64,000 nt of DNA, taken from NCBI RefSeq assembly GCF_019801015.1, contig NZ_JAHVJZ010000004.1, positions 1 to 64,000 on the forward strand, in the 5' to 3' direction. The notes under the pieces were generated by a model, which was not told the origin of the DNA, did not search any database, and saw nothing but the letters and a program-made list of their open reading frames with translations. How positions within the stretch are numbered: the first letter of the stretch is position 1; each line of letters starts with the position of its first letter. Of this stretch, positions 18,578-28,076 are shown one piece after another. Made by a program: the position numbers and the translations under genes. The DNA comes from Marinobacter nauticus (GTDB taxonomy: Bacteria; Pseudomonadota; Gammaproteobacteria; Enterobacterales; Shewanellaceae).

Positions 18578-18961
18578 TTAATCGAACACCCTGGCACAGC
18601 CGCCAACGTCGCCGAAGGCCGGGTCCCAGCGGCGCACGTCGTTGGCCCGGCGCCAGCGCTGGTGGAAAAACTCCATCAGGCAGGGGCCGCTCTCCAGCTC
18701 CACCATAAAGGTGTCACCCTCGCTCACTTCGGCGTAAGGCGGGTAATCGCTGCCGCGCCCCCAGGTCAGTCCGCCCTGGCGCTGGGCATAGGCCAGCCAG
18801 AACGCTTCCGGACTGAGCCACAGTCCCGCCTCGGCGTCCCAGGCCTCCAGCTGCTCATCAGCCCCAATACGGACATGGCCATCCCGGCTGCCGGCCACGT
18901 CGGCAAAACAAAGGGCACTGACCAACGCCAGTGCCCCCAACAGGATTTTGCTTATGCTCAT
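18578..18961 (-). CDS. Small exported protein of unknown function
   Basis: Protein of 127 residues not recognised as a known family. A hydrophobic signal sequence covers about residues 4-20 (ILLGALALVSALCFA). The mature part is acidic and aromatic, with RIGADEQLEAWDAEAGLWLSP, GRGSDYPPYAEVSEGDTFMVEL and two cysteines near the C terminus that could pair. The ATG at 18961 is supported by AAGGAG 7 nt upstream; the longer open frame would run into mgtE. It starts 38 bp after the mgtE stop codon and may share its transcript. Confidence 0.75.
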   Translation of the reverse strand: MSISKILLGALALVSALCFADVAGSRDGHVRIGADEQLEAWDAEAGLWLSPEAFWLAYAQRQGGLTWGRGSDYPPYAEVSEGDTFMVELESGPCLMEFFHQRWRRANDVRRWDPAFGDVGGCARVFD

Positions 18962-18999
18962 CGTGCCACTCCTTACAGGGGGAGTAGCAAAAGATAGCC

Positions 19000-20391
19000 T
19001 TAGCCCAGCAAAAACGCGGTACCCAACCCCAGGAAGGTAAAGAAGCCCACCACATCGGTGACGGTGGTGAGAATCACCGAGCCGGACAGGGCCGGGTCGA
19101 TCTCCAGCTTGTCGAGGATCATCGGCACCGCCACCCCGGCCAGCGCTGCCACCACGATATTGATGACAATGGCCCCGGCAATCACGCCACCGAGCGCCAT
19201 ACTGCCAAACCACAACACCGTAACGGCACCAATAACGGCGGCCCAGACGATGCCGTTCAGCACCGCCACTCCAATCTCCTTCCGGCACAACGGCAGCGCG
19301 TTACCCGGCGTCACCTGGCCCAGCGCCAGACCCCGGATGATCAGCGTCAGGGTCTGACTGCCGGCAATGCCGCCCATGGAGGCCACAATCGGCATCAGCA
19401 CCGCCAGCGCCACCACCTGGCTCAGCGTCGCTTCAAACAGGCCGATGGTCCAGGCTGCCAGCAGCGCCGTCAGCAGGTTGATGCCCAGCCACAACGCCCG
19501 CCGTTTGGCACTTCGCCACACCGGCAGGAACAGATCCGCCTCTTCATCGAGACCGGCGGAAGCCATCAACTGGCCTTCGTAGTGCTCCCGCACAATCTCC
19601 ATGCCCAGACGCAGGGTCATCCGCCCAAGCAGGCGTCCCCCTTCGTCAGTAACCGGCAGCATCGGCAGGTCGGCGTGCTCCATACGGTCCGCCGCTTCCA
19701 GTACCGGCGTGTCCGCCGGGATCGGCACCACCTCGTCGTCGATGCAGTGGCGAACCGGGGTTTCCGGGTCCGCCTGCAGCAGGGTGTGAAGGGTGACTTC
19801 CCCAAGCCACACGCCTTTGCGGTTGACCACATAGGCCCGGTCGGTGAACGCCGACTGATAACGGCGCAGCATCCGCAGTGCCGCCGCCACACGGGCGTTG
19901 GGGGGCAACACCACCACGTCGTGGTCAACGTAGCGGCCAATCTGCTCTTCGTCGTACTCCTGAGATTCGCGGTACCAGGTGCGCTGCTGGCTGTCCATCC
20001 GGCCCAGCGCCTGGTCCACCATCTCGTCGGAGAGGTTGTCGGTCAGCTCAATCAGGCTTTCCGCATCCAGATCCCCCAGCAGCTGGTCCATCTGGTCCGG
20101 TTCCAGCACCGACAGCAGCGTGTCCCGGGCTTCCACCCGCATCGCCACCAGCACATCCACCCTCGCCTCTTGCGGCAGGTGGGGCCAGAGTGCACGACGC
20201 TCGGAGACCGGCAGGGATTCCAGCAGCAGGCCCAGTTCCGAGGTTTCCAGCTGCTCGACAGCATCGAGGAACACCTGAACCTGCTCCTCGCCCTCCAGCT
20301 GGTTAAGGGGCTCTACCCAGTAACTGGCCAATGCGCGATGGGCATCATCGTCCTGATCGCGGTAATAGGTTTGCGCTCCCAATGGCGTCAC
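19000..20391 (-). CDS. mgtE: MgtE-type magnesium transporter
   Basis: Magnesium channel/transporter of 463 residues. The N-terminal cytosolic domain (about residues 20-150, repeats such as LPQEARVDVLVAM and LDAESLIELTDNLSDE) is followed by paired CBS domains (about 150-275). Five membrane helices occupy about 300-463, including MPIVASMGGIAGSQTLTL and the final SVILTTVTDVVGFFTFLGLG, which carry the conserved Mg2+ pore region. In known MgtE proteins the cytosolic domains sense Mg2+ and close the pore. The first codon is GTG at 20391, and no better ATG is available. The next gene downstream is the small exported protein. Confidence 0.93.
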   Translation of the reverse strand: MTPLGAQTYYRDQDDDAHRALASYWVEPLNQLEGEEQVQVFLDAVEQLETSELGLLLESLPVSERRALWPHLPQEARVDVLVAMRVEARDTLLSVLEPDQMDQLLGDLDAESLIELTDNLSDEMVDQALGRMDSQQRTWYRESQEYDEEQIGRYVDHDVVVLPPNARVAAALRMLRRYQSAFTDRAYVVNRKGVWLGEVTLHTLLQADPETPVRHCIDDEVVPIPADTPVLEAADRMEHADLPMLPVTDEGGRLLGRMTLRLGMEIVREHYEGQLMASAGLDEEADLFLPVWRSAKRRALWLGINLLTALLAAWTIGLFEATLSQVVALAVLMPIVASMGGIAGSQTLTLIIRGLALGQVTPGNALPLCRKEIGVAVLNGIVWAAVIGAVTVLWFGSMALGGVIAGAIVINIVVAALAGVAVPMILDKLEIDPALSGSVILTTVTDVVGFFTFLGLGTAFLLG

Positions 20392-20429
20392 CTCGAAAAA
20401 CCGTAAACTAAAATTGCAATCTTCATTCG

Positions 20430-20447
20430 AACTGCAATAGTGCAGTT
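20430..20447. promoter_or_regulatory. Inverted repeat upstream of the rimB-rimK operon
   Basis: AACTGCA-ATAG-TGCAGTT is a perfect 7-bp inverted repeat 30 bp before the RimB-like start codon, between divergent mgtE and rimB. It is a candidate operator; the regulator is unknown. Confidence 0.4.
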
Positions 20448-20476
20448 AATCACCTGATTGTAAAAGGGGGCTTTCA

Positions 20477-20965
20477 ATGACGGCTGAAAAAACCACCATT
20501 GGGTGGCGAGAGTGGATGCATCTTCCCGACCTGGGACTTCCCAACATCAAAGCCAAGGTGGATACTGGCGCCAAGACCTGTGCGCTGCATGCCTTTAGAG
20601 TCGAACCCTTTGAACGAGACGGCCAACCCTGGGTGCGATTTGCCATCCACCCTTTTCAGGACGACAACGACACCGAAGTGGAGTGTGAGGCGCCCGTCGC
20701 CGACCGCCGTGAAGTGACCAACTCCGGCGGCTACACCCAATTGAGGTATGTCATCGAAACCCGGGTTGTGGCCGGAAACCACGAGTTTACTGCGCAAATC
20801 ACCCTCACCAACCGGGACACCATGCGATTCCGCATGTTGCTCGGAAGGAATGCGATGGAGGGGCGATTTGTCGTGGACGTTGATAAGGGCTATCTGCTCG
20901 AGCCGCCGTCGGTTGCCGACACGACCCAATGCGATAGCGAAGACCAGAACAGTTTCGAAGTCTGA
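20477..20965 (+). CDS. rimB: Retropepsin-like aspartic protease, RimB family
   Basis: Cytosolic protein of 162 residues from the family once labelled ATP-dependent zinc protease and now regarded as retropepsin-like. The catalytic turn is VDTGAKTCALHA with Asp29-Thr30-Gly31. Further support comes from the RFRMLLGRNAMEG block. In Pseudomonas, RimB works with RimK, trimming the glutamate tails that RimK adds to ribosomal protein S6. Here the gene lies directly upstream of rimK, which supports that assignment. AAAGGGGG lies before the ATG. It is the first gene of a likely three-gene operon. Confidence 0.85.
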   Translation: MTAEKTTIGWREWMHLPDLGLPNIKAKVDTGAKTCALHAFRVEPFERDGQPWVRFAIHPFQDDNDTEVECEAPVADRREVTNSGGYTQLRYVIETRVVAGNHEFTAQITLTNRDTMRFRMLLGRNAMEGRFVVDVDKGYLLEPPSVADTTQCDSEDQNSFEV

Positions 20966-21050
20966 CGCCAAGTGGCGGGCCGCTGACACGCTCCCTGAAT
21001 GGGCGGCAGGCATGCCAGAACACACGTGATTGTTGAATAAGGCTAATGTA

Positions 21051-21962
21051 ATGAAGATCGGTATTCTTTCCCGTGGTGAAACCCTCTACTCAACCCGTCG
21101 TCTGGTGGAAGCCGGCGAGAAACGGGGCCACGAGATGCACGTCATCGACACCCTCAAATGCTATATGGACATCGCCAGCACCAAACCCGCCATCTGGTAC
21201 AAAGGGGAAAAGCTGGAAGGCTTTGATGCGGTGATCCCCCGCATCGGCAGCTCCATCACCAATTACGGCACCGCCGTGGTGCGTCAGTTTGAAATGATGG
21301 GGGTGTACTGCCTGACCGAATCCATCCCGCTGGGCCGCTCGCGCGATAAGCTGCGCTCATTGCAGCTGCTCTCCCGCAAAGGGATTGGCATGCCCAACAC
21401 CGGTTTCGCCCACGCCGTGGACAACACCAAAGACCTGATCAATATGGTCGGCGGTGCACCACTGGTGGTGAAACTGCTGCAAGGCACGCAGGGCCGTGGC
21501 GTGGTGCTGGCGGAAACCCAGAAAGCGGCGGAGAGTGTGATTGATGCCTTCCGCGAACTGGAAGCGGACTTCCTGGTTCAGGAGTTCATCAAAGAAGCCG
21601 GCGGCAGCGACGTACGCTGTTTTGTTATCGGCAATAAAGTGGTGGCGGCAATGGAGCGCACCGCGCAAAAAGGCGAATTCCGCTCCAACCTGCACCGTGG
21701 CGGCAGCGCCGCGCTGACCAAACTCACACCGACTGAGCGAAAAACCGCCATTTCCGCTGCACAAACTATGGGACTTCGGGTTTCAGGCGTGGATATACTC
21801 CGCTCTGAGCGAGGTCCGCTTGTGATGGAGGTCAACTCCTCACCGGGCCTTGAAGGGATCGAGACCGCAACCGGCAAAGACGTTGCCGGCAAGATCATCG
21901 AATACATCGAGGCAAACGCCAAACCCGAGAGCAGCACCAAGCGGCGCAGCACCAAGGGTTAA
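21051..21962 (+). CDS. rimK: Ribosomal protein S6 glutamate ligase
   Basis: ATP-grasp ligase of 303 residues that adds glutamate to the C terminus of ribosomal protein S6. It aligns by eye with E. coli RimK from MKIGILSRG onward: [10 protein letters not shown]-type block, [16 protein letters not shown]-like segment, [34 protein letters not shown] and [17 protein letters not shown]. The ATG at 21051 gives the family N terminus and has AAGG 8 nt upstream; the TTG at 21030 is rejected. The C terminus ends in a short Lys/Arg tail (STKRRSTKG) not seen in E. coli. It lies between rimB and an aspartoacylase-like gene. Confidence 0.93.
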   Translation: MKIGILSRGETLYSTRRLVEAGEKRGHEMHVIDTLKCYMDIASTKPAIWYKGEKLEGFDAVIPRIGSSITNYGTAVVRQFEMMGVYCLTESIPLGRSRDKLRSLQLLSRKGIGMPNTGFAHAVDNTKDLINMVGGAPLVVKLLQGTQGRGVVLAETQKAAESVIDAFRELEADFLVQEFIKEAGGSDVRCFVIGNKVVAAMERTAQKGEFRSNLHRGGSAALTKLTPTERKTAISAAQTMGLRVSGVDILRSERGPLVMEVNSSPGLEGIETATGKDVAGKIIEYIEANAKPESSTKRRSTKG

Positions 21963-21985
21963 TGGCATTTAGGTAGTACCAAACG

Positions 21986-23044
21986 ATGAAAAACCGGCCC
22001 ATTGAATTTGGCGGGGAAACCATCCTGCCGGGTCAACAGCGCACCGTTGATATTCCGCTGGCGGGATTGGTGACGCAACATCACCTGCAACTGTCCGTTC
22101 GCGTTCTGAATGGCCACAGCCCAGGCCCCTGCCTGTTTGTCAGCGCCGCCATTCATGGCGACGAGTTAAATGGCGTGGAGGTGATCCGGCGTCTGCAGAA
22201 GCTGAAATCACTGAAACGACTGAAAGGCACCCTGGTGCTGGCTCCCATCGTCAACGTGCACGGCTTCCTGGCGCAGTCCCGTTACCTGCCGGATGGCCGC
22301 GATCTGAACCGCAGCTTCCCGGGCAGCGAGCGTGGCACCCTGGCGGGCCGCATTGCCCACACCTTCCTCAACGAGGTGGTGAACAAGTGCACCCACGGTA
22401 TCGACCTGCACACCGGCGCCCGTCATCGCGACAATCTGCCGCAGATCCGCGCTGACCTGAGCCACCCGGAAACCGAAGCGATGGCGCACGCCTTTGGTGT
22501 GCCGGTGGTGATGCACTCGGAGATCCGGGACGGCTCCCTGCGCGCGGTGGCCGGTGACAACGGCACGCCGATCCTGCTGTACGAAGCCGGCGAAGCGCTG
22601 CGTTTTGATGAGATCTGCATCCGCGCCGGCGTCAAAGGCGTGCTGAACGTCATGCGTCACCTCGGTATGCTGCCGCCCTCCCGCCGCAAAGAAGCTGCGC
22701 CGAAAGTGGCGATGGTATCCCACACCAGCTCCTGGGTGCGGGCTCCGGTATCCGGCATCTTCCGCGCCATGCTGCCAATGGGCGCCAAAGCGGAAAAGGG
22801 CGCGGTGCTGGGCATGATTGCTGACCCGCTGGGGGATTCCGAAGAACCGGTGGTCGCCCCGCGTGACAGCATCGTGATTGGCCGTACCAACCTGCCGCTG
22901 GTGCACGAAGGCGAGGCCCTGTTCCACCTCGCTTACTACAAACGGGCCGTGGATGATGTGGCGGATCAGCTGGAAGATTTCCACGAGACCCATGAGCCAG
23001 AAGTCGGCACCCCGGATTCGCTGGGAGAAGCGCCGATTCTGTAA
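21986..23044 (+). CDS. Succinylglutamate desuccinylase/aspartoacylase-family hydrolase
   Basis: Zinc carboxypeptidase-fold hydrolase of 352 residues. Metal-site motifs are visible: SAAIHGDELNG with His57 and Glu60, DGRDLNRSFPG, and a second zinc histidine in GIDLHTGA. The C-terminal third carries a beta-barrel domain (VRAPVSGIFRAMLPMG and VLGMIADPLG). It is not clearly AstE, since no arginine-catabolism genes are near. It starts 23 bp after rimK, and linkage to the S6 glutamylation pair suggests an amide substrate containing glutamate or a related amino acid. That is inference. The operon ends at the hairpin at 23061. Confidence 0.82.
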   Translation: MKNRPIEFGGETILPGQQRTVDIPLAGLVTQHHLQLSVRVLNGHSPGPCLFVSAAIHGDELNGVEVIRRLQKLKSLKRLKGTLVLAPIVNVHGFLAQSRYLPDGRDLNRSFPGSERGTLAGRIAHTFLNEVVNKCTHGIDLHTGARHRDNLPQIRADLSHPETEAMAHAFGVPVVMHSEIRDGSLRAVAGDNGTPILLYEAGEALRFDEICIRAGVKGVLNVMRHLGMLPPSRRKEAAPKVAMVSHTSSWVRAPVSGIFRAMLPMGAKAEKGAVLGMIADPLGDSEEPVVAPRDSIVIGRTNLPLVHEGEALFHLAYYKRAVDDVADQLEDFHETHEPEVGTPDSLGEAPIL

Positions 23045-23060
23045 TCGGTTGGTGCATAAG

Positions 23061-23091
23061 AAAACGGAGCCATCAAGCTCCGTTTTTTATT
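23061..23091. terminator. Bidirectional terminator between rimK operon and subtilase gene
   Basis: AAAACGGAGC and GCTCCGTTTT form a 10-bp stem around CATCAA, followed by a T-run. The stem is almost identical to the one at 28850-28873. Confidence 0.85.
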
Positions 23092-23150
23092 GGGACTGGT
23101 GCCCCCCGGAAAAAGAACGGCGCCCCAAGGGACGGAGCGCCGTTACGCGC

Positions 23151-26100
23151 TCAGCCGCGATAGCGACGCCACGCCAGGGGTAACACCAGCAGTACCAGCC
23201 AGCCCATGCTGCCGCTGTCACTGCTGGATTCGGCTGCATCATTTTCCGGCGTTTCTGCCGGCGCTTCTGCACCGTCGGAGTTCACGGTCAGCATGAACTG
23301 AGTGCTGGCCGCATCCTGCGGGTTGGCAGCGTCGTACACGGTCACGGTCACCTGCGACTCGCCATACCAGTGTGCATCCGGCGTCAGGCTGAAGTTCATG
23401 CCGTCCACCTCCGCCGTCAGGTTGTCCCCTGCCACACTGAGCGCCACCGCCCGGTTGCCGCTGTGCACGTAATCCACGCTCAGGCCGGACAACGTGGTGT
23501 TCTCCTCCATCTCCAGGTCAGCCAGACCAAACACGGTGATGTTGCCGGCAACCTGGATCTGATGGCTCTGCACCACCGTGTTACCGCCATCGGCCATGGC
23601 CGTCAGGGTCACTTCCGACGTGCCAGCCACCGCTTCCGGCGTAACCAGCGCCGCAAAGCGCATCACCGCACGGGTGCTCTCCGGGCCCTGGTAGTTGGCG
23701 CACACCAGCAGGTTGCTGCCCAGGTTTTCCGGTTGGTTGATGGCGTACTCATCGTAGTGATAGCCGTTGACCGGGTAGTAGAAACCCCGCACCCCTTCAT
23801 ACCCTTTCAGGCCCACCGTGTGTTCACCCAGGTTGCTGTCCATCTCCGCGTAGGAGAAGAACATCTCGTACACCCCGGGAGTAAAGTCGATCACGCTGGA
23901 GGCCAGAGTCATGAAGTCAAAGTGGGTCTCCTTATCCACCACCAGACCACCCCAGGGGCCGCCACTGGATTCGGCGTTGTACATCCGCTTCCACTGGGCT
24001 GCCAGATAGGCACCGTTATTGAGCGAGGCCGCATACACGCCGTACTCGTAGGGCTGGAAGGTGTCAAAATCGACGCCTGACTCATTGATCGACACCGCAT
24101 TGGCGCGCCAGTATGGCGCCACCATCAGGTCCCGTGCGCCATCGTAGGCCAGGGTGTAACCGGGCAGATGGAACAGCGCGTGCGCATCGAAACGCATCAG
24201 ACCGCCACCCTCAATGGTGATGATGTTGGTGGTGTCTTTGGCCTGAACCCCGTACAGCGGAATGTGCGGGAAGTAGGTGTCTGCCCCGATAAAGTCGGGG
24301 ATCTCAAACAGCTGGTCCCATTCATTGCTGAAGGCCGGCAACTGGCCCACACCGATGCTCGGCAGGTCCACAAATTGCGGATGGCTGCTGAACGGCAGAC
24401 GGCACATCTCATCATCGAGATTGGTGCTGAACTCGTAGGTACGCGGTGCATCTTTGGACGACACCTGAGTGCCGGACAACGTGACGGTATTGCCATCCAC
24501 GGACAGGTTGGGTTGAGCAAACTCGTTACCACGAACGCTGTCGGCGATCAGGGTCAGTCCGGTTGGCAGCTCCACGCTCAGGTTGATGTGGCGCTCCTGA
24601 CCAAACAGGTTGGCCTGCTGCACCACTTCAAACTCCACCACGTCGCCAACCCGCGCGCCGTCCTGAATGACATTGAACTGCACATCCGGCTCGCCACGCT
24701 GCAGTCGAACCGGCAACATGCCAATGTCGCCCGGGTTCATGCTGTCGCTGCCCAGCTCCACCACCGCCTGCAGCACTTCGCCTTCGGCAATGCCATCAAT
24801 GGCCCAGTTCAGTTGCAGTTGCTGCGCTGACACGCCATCGCTGTTGGTTGGGGTCAGACTCAGGCGCTCGGTCACCTCGTTGCTGATCACACTGACGTTG
24901 GTAACAATGCGCTGCGCTTCATCGTAGGGGTCCCACCAGCCGGTGGAGATCTTCATGTTGCTGACCATGTACCAGTATTCACCCGGCTCCGGGTTGTTGA
25001 TGGCACAGTAGTCTGCGAGGCGCCAATCGGAGATGCAGATCGCCTCTTTACCCCAGTTAATCAGGCCGTCGCCATTAACGTCACGACCCACATCCAGGCG
25101 GCTGCCAAAGCGCGCCAGATTGTCCTCTTCGGCGATTTCCACTACCAGACGCTTGGTGCCGGTGGGCACGGTAAACTTGCGATAGCCGATCTGACTTGCC
25201 TCATCCGGCAGGGCATCGACGATGTCCCAGGGCCAGACGGTGTTCATCTGCAACGCGTACTCCTGACGCTCACCGGCGGTCATCCCGTAAACCCGGGCTT
25301 CAATCGCTGCGGACGGCGGCAGAATCACAGCGGGCGTCAGCACGTTGCCCTGGTCACGACCTACTTCAGCCTGAACCAGTACCGGCAGAGCGGCACGATC
25401 GTAGGCGGCAATCACCGGCAGCGACTGCACCGGTTTGGTGCTGTCCGCCGGCGCCAGCGTCAGCTCGCCATAGAAGGTGGCACCGTCGGTGTTGCCCGGC
25501 CCCAGCGGTGAATCGGACTGGTAGTCCACATCCGGTAACGTGGCGGTCACCATCACACGCTGACTCTCCCCGGCGGCCAGACTGAACTCTGCCGGGGAAA
25601 CCTCCAGCTTCATCAGCGACGCGCCGGTGTAGTCCAGCTCCTGGGCGGACACGCTCCAGCTGCCGGTCTCGGTTGCGGTAAAGGTACGGAACCAGGTGCA
25701 GCTGCCTTTGCAGTCACGGTCCACCAGATAAGGCGTATTCAGGGTGCGGACGTCACCGCCGCTGAGCGGGTTTGCCGCTTCATAGTTGGCGATGGATTCG
25801 TCCTGGATCAGCGTGGCCTGAACGGCACGATCCACGTTGATCACCCCGGCACCGGCGTCATCAAAGGTGATGGGGCCGGTGTTGCCGTAGTCATCGACAT
25901 GCACCGCAACCTTGGTGGCAGTGGTCGCCAGCGCGGACTGGATCTGCGCCGCTGTCCAATCCGGACGGGCCGCCTTGATCAGCGCCAGAGCGCCCGCCAC
26001 ATGGGGCGACGCCATCGAGGTACCGCTGACCATCGCCCAGTTCATCCCCACGCCTTGTTGGGTAAAGATGCGGTCATTGGCGTAGGCAGCAAACACGTCC

Positions 26101-28076
26101 ACACCCGGTGCGGCCACGGTCGGCGCCATCACGTTGGGGTTGGTGGTGCTCGGGCCACGGGAGGAGAACATCGCCAGCTGATCCGCCGGGCGCTCAGCCG
26201 TAAACAGGGACCCGTCAGTCAGCGTCGCGCGATGGCCGGTACCACTGGCCAGCCAGTCGAGGATTTTGCCGCCATCGTAATTGCCGATGTGCGCGGAAGG
26301 CAGCGAGTAGAAATCGTCCACCTTCTGATAGCGGGAATCCCCGTATTCCCAGTCGGACTGAGTGTTGTAGAGGATCATGCCACCGGCACCACCGGCCAGC
26401 ACATTGTCCGACTTCGCCACCCGGGGCTGGTCACTGCGGCCACACACCACAATCGGCGCTTCCGCCAGCGGCGTGCCATCGGGCAAAACCGAGAAGGTGT
26501 CAGCGGCAAACGGCGCGTCGCAGCTGCCGTCGCCATAGTCAGCAGCGGACACCACCGGGCCGGTGTAGGGACCGGTCAGGCTCTTGGCACTCATGCCCCA
26601 ACTGGCGGGGTTGCTGTCGCCACCTTCGAAGTTTTCCACCCGCTTTTCACCGGAATCCAGCACACGGCCATGGGTGGTGGCGGCAACGGAAGTCAGCCAG
26701 GGAGAGACATGATCCATCCAGGAGTAGCTGGCATTACCGGCGGACGTGGCCACCGAGATGCCCGCTTCCCGCGCTGCCAGGAACGCCAGCTCAGTCGGCG
26801 AAGCCCAGGGCAGGCGTTCGGCGCCGCCCACGGAGTAGTTGATCACATCCACGCCATCCTGGATGGCGTCCTCAATGGCCATGAGGGTGACCTCTTCCGG
26901 ACAGCCGGCATACGCGGCACCGGCGCCACCGGCCCAGCAAACCTGGTAGGAGATGATGTTGGCGTGCGGCGCCACACCGGACACCCGGGGGAACACCAGA
27001 TCCGTATCCCGGCCGGTGATCTCATCACCATAGCCGGGCTCGCCCATCTGATAGGCCACATCGAACAGGACATTGCCCGCCGCCGTGGAGGCGGTGTGGG
27101 AACCGTGTCCGTTGTAGTCTTCGCCATTGGCCGGGCGAACCATCTCCCACGGCGCCAGCGGATGCATGTCGCGGAACACCGGGTCTCCATAGGTGTCGGT
27201 GATCATCGGGTAGGAGCGCACACCAATCAGCTTGTCGTTACACATGCTGGCAAACGCTTCCTGCTCACAATCTCCCACGTAGTTACCGCTGCCCCAGGGG
27301 TTCTCAATCGGCACCCCATCGTCGCCCATCGCCGCAAACGACGGGTGGTCGGAATTGATGCCGGTATCCAGAATGCCAACGATGATCCCTTTACCGGTGA
27401 TGTCGTTGCCCGCGGTGGCCGTGCCGTTCCAGAGTTGGTCCGCACCGATGTGCTGTGGCCCGACGTCGGTGTGCAGCTCAAGCACCGTGGAACGGGTCAC
27501 CGCGCGCACACCCGGCAACTTCGCCACCTGGGCGGCCTGCTGCTGGGTCAGGGCCATGCTGATGCCGTTAAACGCGAACTGAAACGACTGCTGAATCGGC
27601 TGGTGGGTCCGCAGTGTGCTGCTGATGCTGCTGTGCACTTCCGCCTGGCGGCGATTCAGATGCTGCAGATAGCTGCGACTGTCGTAGCTGTCGATATTGA
27701 GTTTCCGGGCCTGCCCGAAAGTGGCCGGGGCGCTGTCCGGTGCCGTGGCGTTCAGTCCGGCGATGCCCCCCCGGTAAGTTGCCAGAGCGGGCTCATCCAA
27801 CTGAATGATGTAGGTGTGCTCCCCGCTCAGCCCGTCCTCGTGCACAAACGGCACCTTGGCCTGACCACCAACGCGTTGGTTGGGGCCACTGGTGATGCCC
27901 GGCCGATTCTGCAAACGTTGCTTGTGCGCCTGAATCTCTGCGTATTGCTCTGCAGTGAGGCTAAAGGGATCCACGGAGATCTCCGTGGAAGTGATAGGGC
28001 TCGTTTGGCCCGATGCCACCACACCGGCCGCATAAAGGGCCGCCGTGGTCGCCATCGCGAGTCGTTTTATTTTCAA
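23151..28076 (-). CDS. Secreted subtilisin-like (S8) protease with GlyGly-CTERM-type tail
   Basis: Very large exported serine protease, 1641 residues. Order: signal peptide (1 to about 24), I9-type propeptide (about 75-205), S8 catalytic domain with Asp237 (GILDTGI), His324 (GHGSHTAS) and Ser687 (GTSMASPHVAG). A PA-type insert lies between His and Ser (about 510-610). Long strand-rich Ig-like regions follow (about 750-1590). An acidic Ser-rich spacer leads to a C-terminal hydrophobic helix plus basic end (GSMGWLVLLVLPLAWRRYRG). That tail is the GlyGly-CTERM type processed by rhombosortase in type II secreting bacteria. The start is TTG at 28076, preceded by AAGGGAAGAAAG; the first ATG (28055) would remove the basic signal-peptide end. 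It is monocistronic. Confidence 0.93.
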   Translation of the reverse strand: MKIKRLAMATTAALYAAGVVASGQTSPITSTEISVDPFSLTAEQYAEIQAHKQRLQNRPGITSGPNQRVGGQAKVPFVHEDGLSGEHTYIIQLDEPALATYRGGIAGLNATAPDSAPATFGQARKLNIDSYDSRSYLQHLNRRQAEVHSSISSTLRTHQPIQQSFQFAFNGISMALTQQQAAQVAKLPGVRAVTRSTVLELHTDVGPQHIGADQLWNGTATAGNDITGKGIIVGILDTGINSDHPSFAAMGDDGVPIENPWGSGNYVGDCEQEAFASMCNDKLIGVRSYPMITDTYGDPVFRDMHPLAPWEMVRPANGEDYNGHGSHTASTAAGNVLFDVAYQMGEPGYGDEITGRDTDLVFPRVSGVAPHANIISYQVCWAGGAGAAYAGCPEEVTLMAIEDAIQDGVDVINYSVGGAERLPWASPTELAFLAAREAGISVATSAGNASYSWMDHVSPWLTSVAATTHGRVLDSGEKRVENFEGGDSNPASWGMSAKSLTGPYTGPVVSAADYGDGSCDAPFAADTFSVLPDGTPLAEAPIVVCGRSDQPRVAKSDNVLAGGAGGMILYNTQSDWEYGDSRYQKVDDFYSLPSAHIGNYDGGKILDWLASGTGHRATLTDGSLFTAERPADQLAMFSSRGPSTTNPNVMAPTVAAPGVDVFAAYANDRIFTQQGVGMNWAMVSGTSMASPHVAGALALIKAARPDWTAAQIQSALATTATKVAVHVDDYGNTGPITFDDAGAGVINVDRAVQATLIQDESIANYEAANPLSGGDVRTLNTPYLVDRDCKGSCTWFRTFTATETGSWSVSAQELDYTGASLMKLEVSPAEFSLAAGESQRVMVTATLPDVDYQSDSPLGPGNTDGATFYGELTLAPADSTKPVQSLPVIAAYDRAALPVLVQAEVGRDQGNVLTPAVILPPSAAIEARVYGMTAGERQEYALQMNTVWPWDIVDALPDEASQIGYRKFTVPTGTKRLVVEIAEEDNLARFGSRLDVGRDVNGDGLINWGKEAICISDWRLADYCAINNPEPGEYWYMVSNMKISTGWWDPYDEAQRIVTNVSVISNEVTERLSLTPTNSDGVSAQQLQLNWAIDGIAEGEVLQAVVELGSDSMNPGDIGMLPVRLQRGEPDVQFNVIQDGARVGDVVEFEVVQQANLFGQERHINLSVELPTGLTLIADSVRGNEFAQPNLSVDGNTVTLSGTQVSSKDAPRTYEFSTNLDDEMCRLPFSSHPQFVDLPSIGVGQLPAFSNEWDQLFEIPDFIGADTYFPHIPLYGVQAKDTTNIITIEGGGLMRFDAHALFHLPGYTLAYDGARDLMVAPYWRANAVSINESGVDFDTFQPYEYGVYAASLNNGAYLAAQWKRMYNAESSGGPWGGLVVDKETHFDFMTLASSVIDFTPGVYEMFFSYAEMDSNLGEHTVGLKGYEGVRGFYYPVNGYHYDEYAINQPENLGSNLLVCANYQGPESTRAVMRFAALVTPEAVAGTSEVTLTAMADGGNTVVQSHQIQVAGNITVFGLADLEMEENTTLSGLSVDYVHSGNRAVALSVAGDNLTAEVDGMNFSLTPDAHWYGESQVTVTVYDAANPQDAASTQFMLTVNSDGAEAPAETPENDAAESSSDSGSMGWLVLLVLPLAWRRYRG

